From Microbacterium esteraromaticum (GTDB taxonomy: Bacteria > Actinomycetota > Actinomycetes > Actinomycetales > Microbacteriaceae), in NCBI RefSeq assembly GCF_016907315.1, contig NZ_JAFBBS010000001.1:744001-808000 (forward strand): DNA of 64,000 nucleotides, in the 5' to 3' direction. Shown here piece after piece: positions 1-8,456 of this stretch. The number at the start of each line of letters is the position of its first letter. Position 1 is the first letter of the stretch. The notes below the pieces were generated by a model. It did not search any database and had not been told where the DNA came from. It was given only the letters and a program-made list of their open reading frames with translations. The position numbers and the translations under genes are program-made.

Positions 1-254
1 TTGCCCGCGATCGCGACGCTCGACACGATGAAGCTGTTCATCATGTAGTCGCCGAATCCGCGGTCGCGGAAGAGCTGGATGTAGTTGTCGATCTGGAAGG
101 TCTCAGGGAACCAGGCCCCTGGATTCGCGAGGAACTCGCCCTGCGTCTTGAACGAGCCGAAGAAGACCCAGACGAACGGCAGGAGCATGAAGACGGTGAT
201 GACGGCGAGGGCGGTGTAGTTGAGCGCCTGACGCGTCGGAGACAGGGTTTTCAA
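1..254 (-). CDS. Carbohydrate ABC transporter permease, MalG type (partial)
   Basis: About 84 N-terminal residues are visible; the rest lies beyond the left edge. The start is read as TTG at 254-252, overlapping the TGA of the upstream permease (TTGA), because the frame runs straight into LKTLSPTRQALNY and a first membrane helix (AVITVFMLLPFVWVFF). That helix is followed by the typical FGSFKTQGEFLANP periplasmic-side segment and a second helix beginning MMNSFIVSSVAIAG. This layout is characteristic of the second permease of CUT1 sugar importers. It would pair with the permease at 251-1210 and use the binding protein at 1219-2532. No ATPase is seen; many actinobacterial CUT1 systems share one encoded elsewhere. 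Confidence 0.85.
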   Translation of the reverse strand, partial: MKTLSPTRQALNYTALAVITVFMLLPFVWVFFGSFKTQGEFLANPGAWFPETFQIDNYIQLFRDRGFGDYMMNSFIVSSVAIAG

Positions 255-1210
255 TGTTTCGGCCTCAGAATTCGGAACTGGACGATCGCGACGACGCCGA
301 CGAGCACCAGCAGCAGCACCGATCCCGCCATCGAGGCGGAGACGTTGCCGAAGCCGAACTGCTCGTAGACCCACAGAGCGATCGACTTCGTGGAGCCGAG
401 CGGACCGCCCTTGGTCAGCAGATAGGGCTCCTCGAAGATGTTCAGGAACGACACCGTCTGCAGCACGGTGACCAGCAGAGTGGTCGGGCGCAGCAGCGGC
501 AGGGTGATGGACCAGAGGCGGCGCCACGGGCCGGCGCCGTCGGTGGCTGCGGCCTCGTAGATCTCCTCCGGAACCGCCTGGAGGCCGGCGAGGAAGAGGA
601 TCATGCAGGTGCCGGTGGTGCGCCAGACGCCCATGGCGACGACGGTGGTGATGGCCCAGCCGGGGTCGCCCAGCCAGTTCGGCTCGGGAAGACCGAGGCT
701 GCCGAGCACACTGTTCACCGGGCCGGTGATCGAGAAGGCGTACTGCCAGATCACGGCGGCGGCCACGATGTTGGTGATGACCGGGATGTAGGCGGCCGCC
801 CGGAAGAACGTCTTCAGCCGGCGGATGCCGTTGTTCAGCATGAGTGCGAGAGCGAGACCAAGCCCCATGCTGATCGGCACGCACAGCACCACGAAGAGCA
901 CGGTGTTGAGGAAGGCGCTCTGGAATCCCGGGTTCCCGATGATCGCGGCGAACCCGTCGAAGCCGGTGAAGTTGACGTTGAGGGGGTCGCGGATGTCCCG
1001 CGCGGACATGTCCGTCAGGCTCGCGCCGATGGCGAGGACCGCCGGGACACCCGTGAACAGGAGGAAGATCACGAGGAACGGAGCGAGGAAGAGCCACGCG
1101 GTGGTGGTCTCCGCCCGCGAGCCCTCGTGCGCCTTCCGGACCCCCCGGGGACGCCGTGCCGGCGTCCCCGGGGTGACCACAGTGCGAGTCGCAGAGGTGG
1201 TGGTGGTCAT
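251..1210 (-). CDS. Sugar ABC transporter permease, MalF/UgpA type
   Basis: This is a 319-residue inner-membrane permease of the CUT1 sugar importer family. The start chosen is the ATG at 1210 (MTTTTSATRTVV), because the open frame upstream is arginine-rich out-of-frame sequence. After a short cytoplasmic tail come six predicted helices starting at TAWLFLAPFLVIFLLF. The EAA loop that docks the ATPase reads YEAAATDGAGPWRRLW, followed by ITLPLLRP. It lies 8 bp downstream of the binding-protein gene and overlaps the next permease by four bases, so the three are surely co-transcribed. The substrate is unknown; the neighbouring glycoside-oxidase-like enzyme suggests a sugar or glycoside. Confidence 0.93.
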   Translation of the reverse strand: MTTTTSATRTVVTPGTPARRPRGVRKAHEGSRAETTTAWLFLAPFLVIFLLFTGVPAVLAIGASLTDMSARDIRDPLNVNFTGFDGFAAIIGNPGFQSAFLNTVLFVVLCVPISMGLGLALALMLNNGIRRLKTFFRAAAYIPVITNIVAAAVIWQYAFSITGPVNSVLGSLGLPEPNWLGDPGWAITTVVAMGVWRTTGTCMILFLAGLQAVPEEIYEAAATDGAGPWRRLWSITLPLLRPTTLLVTVLQTVSFLNIFEEPYLLTKGGPLGSTKSIALWVYEQFGFGNVSASMAGSVLLLVLVGVVAIVQFRILRPKH

Positions 1211-1218
1211 GATCGGAG

Positions 1219-2532
1219 TCAGTCGCCCATCCCGATGGACTCGGCCTGTGCCTGCGCCGCGTCCAGCGCTTCCTGCGCGGATGCACCCCCGCGGACGACC
1301 TTCTCCATCTGCTCGCCGATCACGGTGCCGACCTGGGTCCAGGTCGAGACCTTGGGCAGGTTGACGCCCGACTCGAGGCCCTTCTCGACGGTTTCGAGCA
1401 CGCGGTTGTCTGCGAGCGCGGGGTCTTCCCACGCCGCCTTCACGGCGGGCATGTTCTTGAAGATCTCGAACCACTTGACCTGGCTCGAGGGCTCGGACAT
1501 GAACCGCGCGAACTTCCAGGCGCCGTCCTTGTTCTCGGAATCGGAGGGGACCATCCAGCTTCCGCCGCCGACCGTGGTCGCGGCATCGCCGTCGGGACCG
1601 GTCGGCATCGGGGCGAGCGTCAGGTGCTCGTCCGACCAGCCGGCGCCGTTCGCGTCGTCGAACCAGCTGATGAACCAGGGTCCGCCGTCGACGATCTCCG
1701 CGTTCTTGCCGCTGCTCGTCCAGGGGACGGTGTCGAGGAACGCCGGACCGTCAGACGACGCGAGTCCGTCGGTCTTGAGGCTGGAGAGGAACTCCAGGGC
1801 CTCGACGTTCTCCTCGGAGTTGATCGTCCAGGTCGACAGGTCGTCGGAGATGAAGCCGCCGCCGTTCTGCACCGAGAACGCGAGCAGCTGGCGCGCCGTG
1901 TAGGCGTCGTAGCTCGAGTCCAGCGCGAGGGGGTACTCGGTGCCTGCATCCTTGAGCTTCTCGGCGAAGGTGCGAAGGCTGTCCCAATCGGTGGGCACCT
2001 CGGCACCCGCCTTCTCGGCGAGGTCGGTGCGGATGATCTGCATGTTCGCGTAGGCGTACCACGGCACACCGTACGCGACGTCGTCGTAGACCGAGTTGTC
2101 CCAGATGACCTCGAAGAAGTCATCGGGGTCGACCAGCTTCTCCGGCACGGCGTCGAAGCCGCCGGTCGCGATGAGCGAGGACTGCGTCTCGGTGAACGCG
2201 TAGATCAGGTCCGGCACGGTGCCGGCCGTGATCGCCGCCGTCATCTTCGATGCGAACTCCGCCTCGGGCACCTGCGTCATGTTGATCTCGACGTCGGGGT
2301 TGTCCTTCTTGAACTCGTCGAACATCTGGGGCAGCTCAGCGCCGTCGGCGCCCTGCGTCCAGATCTCGATGGTCCCGGTGGCGGGCTTCTCGTCGACGGT
2401 CGTGGCGTCGCCGCCGGCCGCTCCGCCGTCTTCCGCCGCGCGGCCGCAGCCGGTGAGCAGCAGGGTGCTGGATGTCAGAAGTGCGATCCCGAGCATCGTC
2501 GCTCGGCGTCGCGAAGGGGAAAGGGGGTACAT
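1219..2532 (-). CDS. Extracellular sugar-binding lipoprotein of ABC transporter
   Basis: A 437-residue solute-binding protein of the SBP_bac_1 type. The N-terminus has basic residues (SPSRRRATM), a hydrophobic stretch and a lipobox LLTGC with the acylated Cys near residue 29. The mature part has family features such as GTIEIWTQGADGAELPQ near the start and a tryptophan-rich cleft segment (GPWFISWFDD). Two ATGs compete. The first, at 2541, directly abuts the AAGGAG ribosome site. The second, at 2532, lies 9 nt from it and is preferred. It captures the substrate for the permeases at 251-1210 and 1-254. Confidence 0.93.
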   Translation of the reverse strand: MYPLSPSRRRATMLGIALLTSSTLLLTGCGRAAEDGGAAGGDATTVDEKPATGTIEIWTQGADGAELPQMFDEFKKDNPDVEINMTQVPEAEFASKMTAAITAGTVPDLIYAFTETQSSLIATGGFDAVPEKLVDPDDFFEVIWDNSVYDDVAYGVPWYAYANMQIIRTDLAEKAGAEVPTDWDSLRTFAEKLKDAGTEYPLALDSSYDAYTARQLLAFSVQNGGGFISDDLSTWTINSEENVEALEFLSSLKTDGLASSDGPAFLDTVPWTSSGKNAEIVDGGPWFISWFDDANGAGWSDEHLTLAPMPTGPDGDAATTVGGGSWMVPSDSENKDGAWKFARFMSEPSSQVKWFEIFKNMPAVKAAWEDPALADNRVLETVEKGLESGVNLPKVSTWTQVGTVIGEQMEKVVRGGASAQEALDAAQAQAESIGMGD

Positions 2533-2568
2533 CGCGATCATCTCCTTGGTGTTGGGTGGTGCGTCGGG

Positions 2569-4053
2569 TCAGAGGGAAGCGGCGACCGCGCGGGCGATCC
2601 GCACGGAGAGAGTGGCGCCGGTCAGCGTCGAGTTGCAGGTGAGGGCGGTCGGGATCACGCCGTTGCCTGCGAGGAAGAGGTTGTCGAAGCCCCAGACGCG
2701 ACCGTCGGTGTCGACGACGCTGGTGCCGTCGTCCTCCGCGCCCATGCGCACGGAGCCTGTGTAGTGCAGAGAGGCGCCGGGAGGGAGGATCTCTGAGTCG
2801 CCGTCGGGGAACGAGCCGATGGCGTTCGCGGCAGCCCGCTGCACCTGCATAGTCTTGCGGATCACCTCCATGTCCTTCTCGGAGTATGAGAAGTGCACCG
2901 TCATGTGCGGCATCCCCAGGGTGTCGGTGAGCTCGTCCGAGAACTCGATGCGGTTCTCGGGCCTGATCTCCGTGGCGCAGTACCAGCCGACGCCCAGCAC
3001 GTGCTGTCCGTCGAACTCGCGTTCCATGAGCTGCCCGTGTGCGGGCCGCTCTGCTCCGATCGAGGGGCTCCAGTACGAGCCGATGAACGGCTCGCCGGCC
3101 GGCGGCTTCGGGATGTCGGCGTCGCTGAGCCCCAGGCGCGCGGCGTCGATGACGACGTCGCCGTCGATGGACGCGTGCTCGTTGAGGCGCACTCCCAGCG
3201 CCTCGGGCCGGATGCCCGACGCCCACAGCAGCTGCGGCGTGCGCAGCGCGTCGCCCGCGACCAGCACCTCGCGTGCAGAGAAGACCGTCTCCTCGCCACT
3301 GACGAGATCACGGCCGACGACGCCGGTGACGCGGGAGCCGTCGTGCTCCAGGCGGGTGACGAACACCCCTGTGCGCAGCTGCAGCGCTGGTTCGCTGGCG
3401 TCGAACAGCGACGGTGTGATGTCACGCGGACCGGTGCGGGCGAACGGCCGGTCGACGTGCGGGATGCCTGCCATCGGCATGTACCCGAACTCCCGCTCCG
3501 GGTCGGGGCTGGGCACCGCGGCCCGGATCGCCTCGAAGATCGGCTCGGTGAAGGGGTTCTCGACGAGCGGTCCGACGTAGGTGCGCAGGAGACTGCGAGC
3601 GGTCTCCAGGTCGGCATCCCATTCCGCCCGCGGGAGGAAGTCGGGGATCTCCTCGGCGTAGGGCCAGGGTGTGGCGGCGGTCCAGTGCACGCCCATCCCT
3701 CCGATGTTCCACGCCAGCGATGCGCCGGGGAACTGCGCGAAGTTGTGTCCGAAGAACGCGGCGGGGAACACTCCGGTCGAGGACGGGTCCCAGCTGTCGC
3801 CCTCGATGCTGTTCATCGAGGCGGCACCCTTGACGTACTCGATCTGCCGCGCGCGGCGCATGAGGTCCTCGTACGACGCGTTCATGGCGTTCTCGTCGAC
3901 CTCGACGAGGTGCTCGCCGTCGACGCCCGTGATGCGGGAGCCGGCCTCGAGCACGAGGATGCGGGCCTCGGGCCTGCGCTCGTGCACCTCGCGGGCGATG
4001 ATCGCGCCGTTCGGGCCGGAGCCCACGATCACGAGGTCGTAGTTGTCTGTCAT
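2569..4053 (-). CDS. GMC oxidoreductase, pyranose 2-oxidase / glycoside 3-oxidase-like
   Basis: A 494-residue FAD flavoenzyme. The dinucleotide-binding motif VIVGSGPNGAIIA is at residues 8-20 and the ribose-binding acid is in LVLEAG. The segment GGMGVHWTAATP (about 118-129) matches the pyranose-oxidase motif in which the His can carry covalent FAD (His123 here). Near the C-terminus LHYTGSVRMG and TALTCNSTLTG supply the His and Asn of the GMC catalytic pair. Length and motifs are closer to actinobacterial pyranose oxidase homologues, several of which are characterised as glycoside 3-oxidases acting on C- or O-glycosides, than to choline oxidase. There is no signal peptide, so it is cytoplasmic. 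The start at 4053 has AAGGA 7 nt upstream. It sits between a Gfo/Idh dehydrogenase and a sugar importer. The exact substrate and regiochemistry are inferred. Confidence 0.85.
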   Translation of the reverse strand: MTDNYDLVIVGSGPNGAIIAREVHERRPEARILVLEAGSRITGVDGEHLVEVDENAMNASYEDLMRRARQIEYVKGAASMNSIEGDSWDPSSTGVFPAAFFGHNFAQFPGASLAWNIGGMGVHWTAATPWPYAEEIPDFLPRAEWDADLETARSLLRTYVGPLVENPFTEPIFEAIRAAVPSPDPEREFGYMPMAGIPHVDRPFARTGPRDITPSLFDASEPALQLRTGVFVTRLEHDGSRVTGVVGRDLVSGEETVFSAREVLVAGDALRTPQLLWASGIRPEALGVRLNEHASIDGDVVIDAARLGLSDADIPKPPAGEPFIGSYWSPSIGAERPAHGQLMEREFDGQHVLGVGWYCATEIRPENRIEFSDELTDTLGMPHMTVHFSYSEKDMEVIRKTMQVQRAAANAIGSFPDGDSEILPPGASLHYTGSVRMGAEDDGTSVVDTDGRVWGFDNLFLAGNGVIPTALTCNSTLTGATLSVRIARAVAASL

Positions 4054-4096
4054 CTGTGTTCCTTGTCTGCGTTGAATCAGGAAGCGCTGCGTGTTC

Positions 4097-5206
4097 TCAG
4101 GAGGCCGGGGTGTCGATCCAGCGCTCCTCGCGGGCGGCGAGGAGCACCGCCTCGGTGAGCTGGGCGGCGCGGACGCCGTCCTGGAACGTCGGCAGGCCGT
4201 CGGGAAGCGCGTCGCCCCGGATGGCCGCGTACGCGTCGGCGACGAACCCGTTGAATGCGTCCTGGTACCCCTGGGCGTGACCGGCGGGCACCGTCGAGAA
4301 GCGAGCCACTCCGGGGTGAGCGGTCGCGGGGTCGCGGAAGAGCTGTCTGCTGCCCTCTCGCTGACCGACCCACAGCTCCTCCGGCCGCTCCTGATCGAAG
4401 CGGATGCTCGCGTGGGCGCCGTGGAGTTCGAGGGTGAGCGCGTTCTTCCGGCCGGCTGCCATCTGCGAGATGAGCAGAGTCCCGATCGCTCCCGAGGCCA
4501 TCTCGACGAGGATCGAGACGGCGTCCTCATTGGTGACCGGACGACCACCTCGCTCGTCGTACACCCGGCGTGTGCGCGCGGTCAGACGCACGATGCGCTC
4601 GCCTGCGACGAATTCGAGCAGATCGCACAGGTGCGAGCCGATGTCGGCGAAGGCGCGAGAAGGACCTCCGTCGGCCGAGGTGACACGCCAATCGTCGTCG
4701 CCGGGTCGAAGCATCCAGTCCTGCAGATAGCCGCAGTCGACGGTGAGGAGTCCGCCGATCTCGCCGGCGGCGACTCTCGCGCGCGCCTCACGCACCATGG
4801 GGTGGTAGCGGTAGACGAACGGCACAGCGGCGACGACGCCGCGCTCCTCGGCAGCGGCGGCGAGCGCGCGCGCGTCCTCCGCGCGGGTGGCCAGCGGCTT
4901 TTCGCAGATCACGTGGATGCCGGCGCGGATCACCTCGAGGGCGAGTTCGGCGTGTGTGGCGTTGGGCGTGCAGACGTGCACGATGTCGACGTCGTCCGCG
5001 AGGAGTTCGGAGACGTCGGCGGCGGCCTTCGCGATACCGAGATCCTGCGCGGCCGCGACACCGCGCTCGGGAGTGGAACTCGCGAGAACCGCTGTGATCG
5101 CACCGGCCGCGCGTGCCGCGCGGCTGTGCACCTGGGCCATGAAGCCCCCGCCGAGGAAACCGGAGCGGATCGTTCCGACGCCTGTTGCTGTGACATCCGT
5201 TGTCAT
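4097..5206 (-). CDS. Gfo/Idh/MocA family sugar dehydrogenase
   Basis: A 369-residue NAD(P)-dependent oxidoreductase. The N-terminal Rossmann motif is GFLGGGFMAQVH. The family lysine is in the CEKPL motif, and the D-x-x-x-H pair appears in ADIGSHLCDLLEF. The start at 5206 (MTTDVTATGVG) has no ribosome site; a CAGAAT -10-like box at 5214-5219 would give a leaderless transcript. Members oxidise or reduce sugars, inositols or their keto forms. Next to a glycoside-3-oxidase-like gene it could process 3-keto sugars (inference). It is the first gene of the leftward operon, with a 43-bp gap to the GMC gene. Confidence 0.9.
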   Translation of the reverse strand: MTTDVTATGVGTIRSGFLGGGFMAQVHSRAARAAGAITAVLASSTPERGVAAAQDLGIAKAAADVSELLADDVDIVHVCTPNATHAELALEVIRAGIHVICEKPLATRAEDARALAAAAEERGVVAAVPFVYRYHPMVREARARVAAGEIGGLLTVDCGYLQDWMLRPGDDDWRVTSADGGPSRAFADIGSHLCDLLEFVAGERIVRLTARTRRVYDERGGRPVTNEDAVSILVEMASGAIGTLLISQMAAGRKNALTLELHGAHASIRFDQERPEELWVGQREGSRQLFRDPATAHPGVARFSTVPAGHAQGYQDAFNGFVADAYAAIRGDALPDGLPTFQDGVRAAQLTEAVLLAAREERWIDTPAS

Positions 5207-5233
5207 GTGGATGATTCTGACACGACACGACAC

Positions 5234-5259
5234 ACTTTTGCTAGATCAAAATCAAAAGT
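5234..5259. promoter_or_regulatory. Inverted repeat in divergent ROK/sugar-operon spacer
   Basis: ACTTTTG (5234-5240) and CAAAAGT (5253-5259) are 7-bp inverted arms separated by 12 bp, inside the most AT-rich part of the 114-bp spacer between the leftward sugar operon and the ROK gene. TTTTG/CAAAA half-sites resemble known ROK (NagC/XylR) operators, so ROK binding and repression of the divergent operon is a reasonable inference. Confidence 0.5.
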
Positions 5260-5320
5260 ATTTCTGTCGTCGTCATATGTCGGTCCTGGCGCGCACGGAA
5301 GCGTGTGCTTTACTGACTCC

Positions 5321-6526
5321 GTGAGTGACGTCGAGAGGCTTTCCGCGAGCGCCGCGCCCGGCGCCGGAGACATGCTGCAGACGCTCCTGGACGGGCGAGC
5401 GCGGACCAAGGCCGATCTCGTCCATCTGACCGGGCTCGCCCGCTCGACGGTCTCCTCTCGGGTCGATGCGCTGCTGGCATCCGGGTTGATCTCACCCGCC
5501 GGCGAGGGCGCCTCGACCGGCGGCCGCCCGCCGTCGCGCGTCGCGTTCAACCCGCAGGCCGGCGCGGTGCTGGCGGCCGACCTCGGAGCCTCTCACGCGA
5601 CCACTGCCGTCGCAGATCTCAGCGGCCGCATCCTCGCGTCGCGCACGAGGCAGATCGACATCGCCTCGGGGCCGACAGCCGTGCTCGAGGCGGCACTGTC
5701 GGACTGGGCGCTGCTCCTGGACGAGATGAGCGCGCAGGGCATGCCGGTCGTCGGAGTCGGCATCGGCGTGCCTGGCCCGGTCGAGCACTCGACGGGGCAG
5801 CCGTACAACCCGCCGATCATGCCGGGCTGGGACAGATTCGACGTGCCGGGCTACGTCCAGCGCACTTTCGACGTGCCTGTGCTCGTGGACAACGATGTCA
5901 ACATCCTCGCGCTCGGCGAGCAGGCGATGAGCTTTCCCGACGCCTCCGACCTCATCTTCGTCAAGGTCGCCACGGGCATCGGAGCGGGGATCATCTCGGG
6001 TGGGCAGCTGCAGCGCGGCGCCAAGGGATCGGCGGGCGACCTCGGCCACGTGCGCGTGCCCTACTCCCCCGATTCCTCGCTGCAGCCGGGGGATGAGCGG
6101 GAGCTGGAAGAGCTCGCCAGCGGAACGGCCATCGCGGGGGCGCTGCGGGCACAGGGTCTCGAGGCCGAGAGCAGCGCAGACGTCGTCGAGCTGGTCCGCT
6201 CGGGCAATGTCGCCGCCATCGAGGCCACCCGGCAGGCGGGACGCGAGGTCGGCGAGGTGCTCGCGACGGTCGTCAACCTGCTGAATCCGTCGATCATCGT
6301 GCTGGGCGGCAGCGTTGCTCGCGCGGGAGAGCACCTGCTGGCCGGTGTGCGCGAGGTCGTGTACCGGCGTTCCATTCCGCTCGCGACGCAGCACCTGGCG
6401 ATCGTGCAGACGCAGGCGGGCGAACGAGCCGGTGTGCTCGGTGCGGCGATCATGGTCGCTCGCGAGGTGCTCTCCCCTGCCAACGTGGACGCCCTCGTCG
6501 CGCGCGGCGCGAGCAGAACCAGCTGA
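5321..6526 (+). CDS. ROK family transcriptional regulator
   Basis: A 401-residue repressor-type ROK protein. Residues about 15-60 form a winged helix (KADLVHLTGLARSTVSSRVDALLASGLI) ending in the GGRPPS wing. The sugar-kinase-like domain then has VLAADLGASHATTAV, VGIGVPGPVE and DNDVNILALGE. The usual Cys-rich zinc motif (CxCGxxGCxE) is absent: after GHVRVP comes a Cys-free segment leading to ELEELASG. It is therefore a regulator without the zinc site, not a typical kinase. GTG at 5321 is chosen because the frame upstream is non-coding and a weak TTTACT box at 5309-5314 would make it leaderless. It probably controls the divergent sugar operon, though control of the downstream nagZ cluster is also possible. 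Confidence 0.92.
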   Translation: MSDVERLSASAAPGAGDMLQTLLDGRARTKADLVHLTGLARSTVSSRVDALLASGLISPAGEGASTGGRPPSRVAFNPQAGAVLAADLGASHATTAVADLSGRILASRTRQIDIASGPTAVLEAALSDWALLLDEMSAQGMPVVGVGIGVPGPVEHSTGQPYNPPIMPGWDRFDVPGYVQRTFDVPVLVDNDVNILALGEQAMSFPDASDLIFVKVATGIGAGIISGGQLQRGAKGSAGDLGHVRVPYSPDSSLQPGDERELEELASGTAIAGALRAQGLEAESSADVVELVRSGNVAAIEATRQAGREVGEVLATVVNLLNPSIIVLGGSVARAGEHLLAGVREVVYRRSIPLATQHLAIVQTQAGERAGVLGAAIMVAREVLSPANVDALVARGASRTS

Positions 6527-6645
6527 GACTCGCCTCCCGCAGACGGGCGCAGCAGCTGGCCCTGTCGCTCGGTCGAGGGCGTTGCTAGGCTGGCGGGCAC
6601 GTCTGGGGGGACGAAGCCGGGGACGCGACTCAAGGAGGAGACGTC

Positions 6646-8451
6646 ATGCTGAGAAGACCTGCTCACCGCGCTGTGGCCGCTGCGGCGGCCGTAGCGCTCA
6701 CCGCCACTCTGACACCGGCCGCCGCATCGGCCGCGCAGAATAGGGGCGCAGGCGATGCCCCTCCGGGCAAGGAGCGCCAGGCAGAGCAGTACGTCGATCG
6801 GACTCTCGAATCCATGACGCTCGAGGAGAAGATCGGACAGCTCTTCATCCTCTTCGCCTACGGTCCCACGGCCGACACCGCAGACGCGCGCAACACCAAG
6901 ATGTACGGCGAGGCGAGTGCCGCCGAGATCGTCGACGAGTACGAGCCCGGCGGGTTCATCCTGTTCTCGGCGCGCGACAACGTGACAGACCCTGAGCAGG
7001 TCGCCACGCTCTCGAACGGTCTGCAGGCGGCAGCGGCGGATGCCGGCGCCGGCATCCCGATGCTGATCAGCACAGACCAGGAGCAGGGTCTCGTCACCCG
7101 CATCGGATCACCCGCGACGCTCTTCCCGGGCAACATGGCCCTCGGCGCCGGTCGCAGCGCGAAGGACACCCGCCGCGCCGCCGCCATCACCGGCCAGGAG
7201 CTGCTCGCCATGGGCATCCATCAGAACAACGCCCCCGACGCCGACGTCAACGTCAATCCCGACAACCCCGTGATCGGCGTTCGCAGCTTCTCGTCCGACC
7301 CCGACCTCGTGTCGCAACTCACGGCCGCAGCCGTGCGCGGCTACCAGGACGACGCCGGCATCGTCGCGACCGCCAAGCACTTCCCCGGTCACGGCGACAC
7401 CGCCACCGACTCCCACACCGGCCTGCCCGTGATCACCCACACCCTCGAGGAGTGGCAGCGCATCGACGCACCGCCGTTCGAAGCCGCGATCGCGGCCGGA
7501 GTCGACTCGATCATGACGGCTCACATCGTGGTGCCGTCGCTCGACGACAGCGGCGACCCCGCCACCCTCTCGAAGAAGATCGTCACCGGTCAGCTGCGCG
7601 AGGCGCTCGGATTCGAGGGCGTCATCGTCACGGACGGTCTCGAGATGGCCGCCGTGCGACAGAAGTACGGCGACGGCGAAGTCGCGGTGCGCGCGATCGA
7701 AGCCGGAGTCGACCAGCTGCTGCTGCCCGCCGACCCGCCCGCCGCCTATGCGGCCATCGAGCAGGCACTCGACTCCGGGCGTCTCACCGAAGAGCGCATC
7801 GACGAATCGGTCGCCCGCATCCTGAAGATGAAGTACGACCAGGGTGTGATCAAGCGACCCACCGTCGAGGTCGACAAGGTGATGAACGTCGTCGGACGCC
7901 AGGGAAGCCTGCGCGCGGCCGAGAAGATCACCGACCGCACCACGACCCTCGTGCGCAATGAGAACGGCGCGCTGCCGGTCGCGGTCGACGGCAAGTCCGT
8001 GCTCGTCACCGGCTACGGAGAGGCGACCGGACGCACGCTCGCCGCCGAGCTCACGGCTCGCGGCGCAACCGTCACGACCCTTCCCACCGGGACCGCCCCA
8101 TCGGCGGGCCTCATCGACCAGGCCACGGCAGCCGCCGCAGAGCACGACGTCACCGTGGTGCTCACCAACGGCGTCACCGCGACGAGCAGGCAGAAGCAGC
8201 TCGTCGCCGCGCTCGACGGCACCGGCACCCACCTCGTCGTCGCCGGCGTGCGCAACCCCTACGACATCAACCAGCTGCCCGGAGTCGACAACTTCATCGC
8301 CACGTACTCGTACGCGACTCCTGCGCTCGCATCGCTCGCGAAGGTGATCACCGGTGAGATCGAGCCGCAGGGCAAGCTGCCGGTCGACATCTACAGCAGC
8401 GCCGGCTCGGGCGAGGTCCTCTACCCGTTCGGCCACGGACTGGGGTGGTGA
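6646..8451 (+). CDS. nagZ: Exported beta-N-acetylglucosaminidase, glycoside hydrolase family 3
   Basis: A 601-residue secreted GH3 enzyme. A Sec signal with AAASAA cleavage near residue 30 precedes the catalytic barrel. The NagZ-type loop KHFPGHG (244-250) and DSH (255-257) supply the unusual His-Asp acid/base dyad, and the nucleophile is Asp330 in VIVTDGLEM. Residues from about 430 form a GH3 C-terminal domain, as in Bacillus NagZ (YbbD) and unlike the single-domain E. coli enzyme. A strong AAGGAGGAG site precedes the ATG. It removes non-reducing GlcNAc from muropeptides. The following gene overlaps or abuts it, and the trio with NamZ and the serine hydrolase mirrors B. subtilis ybbDCE. Confidence 0.93.
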   Translation: MLRRPAHRAVAAAAAVALTATLTPAAASAAQNRGAGDAPPGKERQAEQYVDRTLESMTLEEKIGQLFILFAYGPTADTADARNTKMYGEASAAEIVDEYEPGGFILFSARDNVTDPEQVATLSNGLQAAAADAGAGIPMLISTDQEQGLVTRIGSPATLFPGNMALGAGRSAKDTRRAAAITGQELLAMGIHQNNAPDADVNVNPDNPVIGVRSFSSDPDLVSQLTAAAVRGYQDDAGIVATAKHFPGHGDTATDSHTGLPVITHTLEEWQRIDAPPFEAAIAAGVDSIMTAHIVVPSLDDSGDPATLSKKIVTGQLREALGFEGVIVTDGLEMAAVRQKYGDGEVAVRAIEAGVDQLLLPADPPAAYAAIEQALDSGRLTEERIDESVARILKMKYDQGVIKRPTVEVDKVMNVVGRQGSLRAAEKITDRTTTLVRNENGALPVAVDGKSVLVTGYGEATGRTLAAELTARGATVTTLPTGTAPSAGLIDQATAAAAEHDVTVVLTNGVTATSRQKQLVAALDGTGTHLVVAGVRNPYDINQLPGVDNFIATYSYATPALASLAKVITGEIEPQGKLPVDIYSSAGSGEVLYPFGHGLGW

Positions 8452-8456
8452 GCGCC

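Noticed and set aside
4091..5320. A long upstream extension of the ROK frame, beginning near 4091
   Set aside because: It lies antisense to the Gfo/Idh gene; the ROK helix-turn-helix begins just after GTG 5321.
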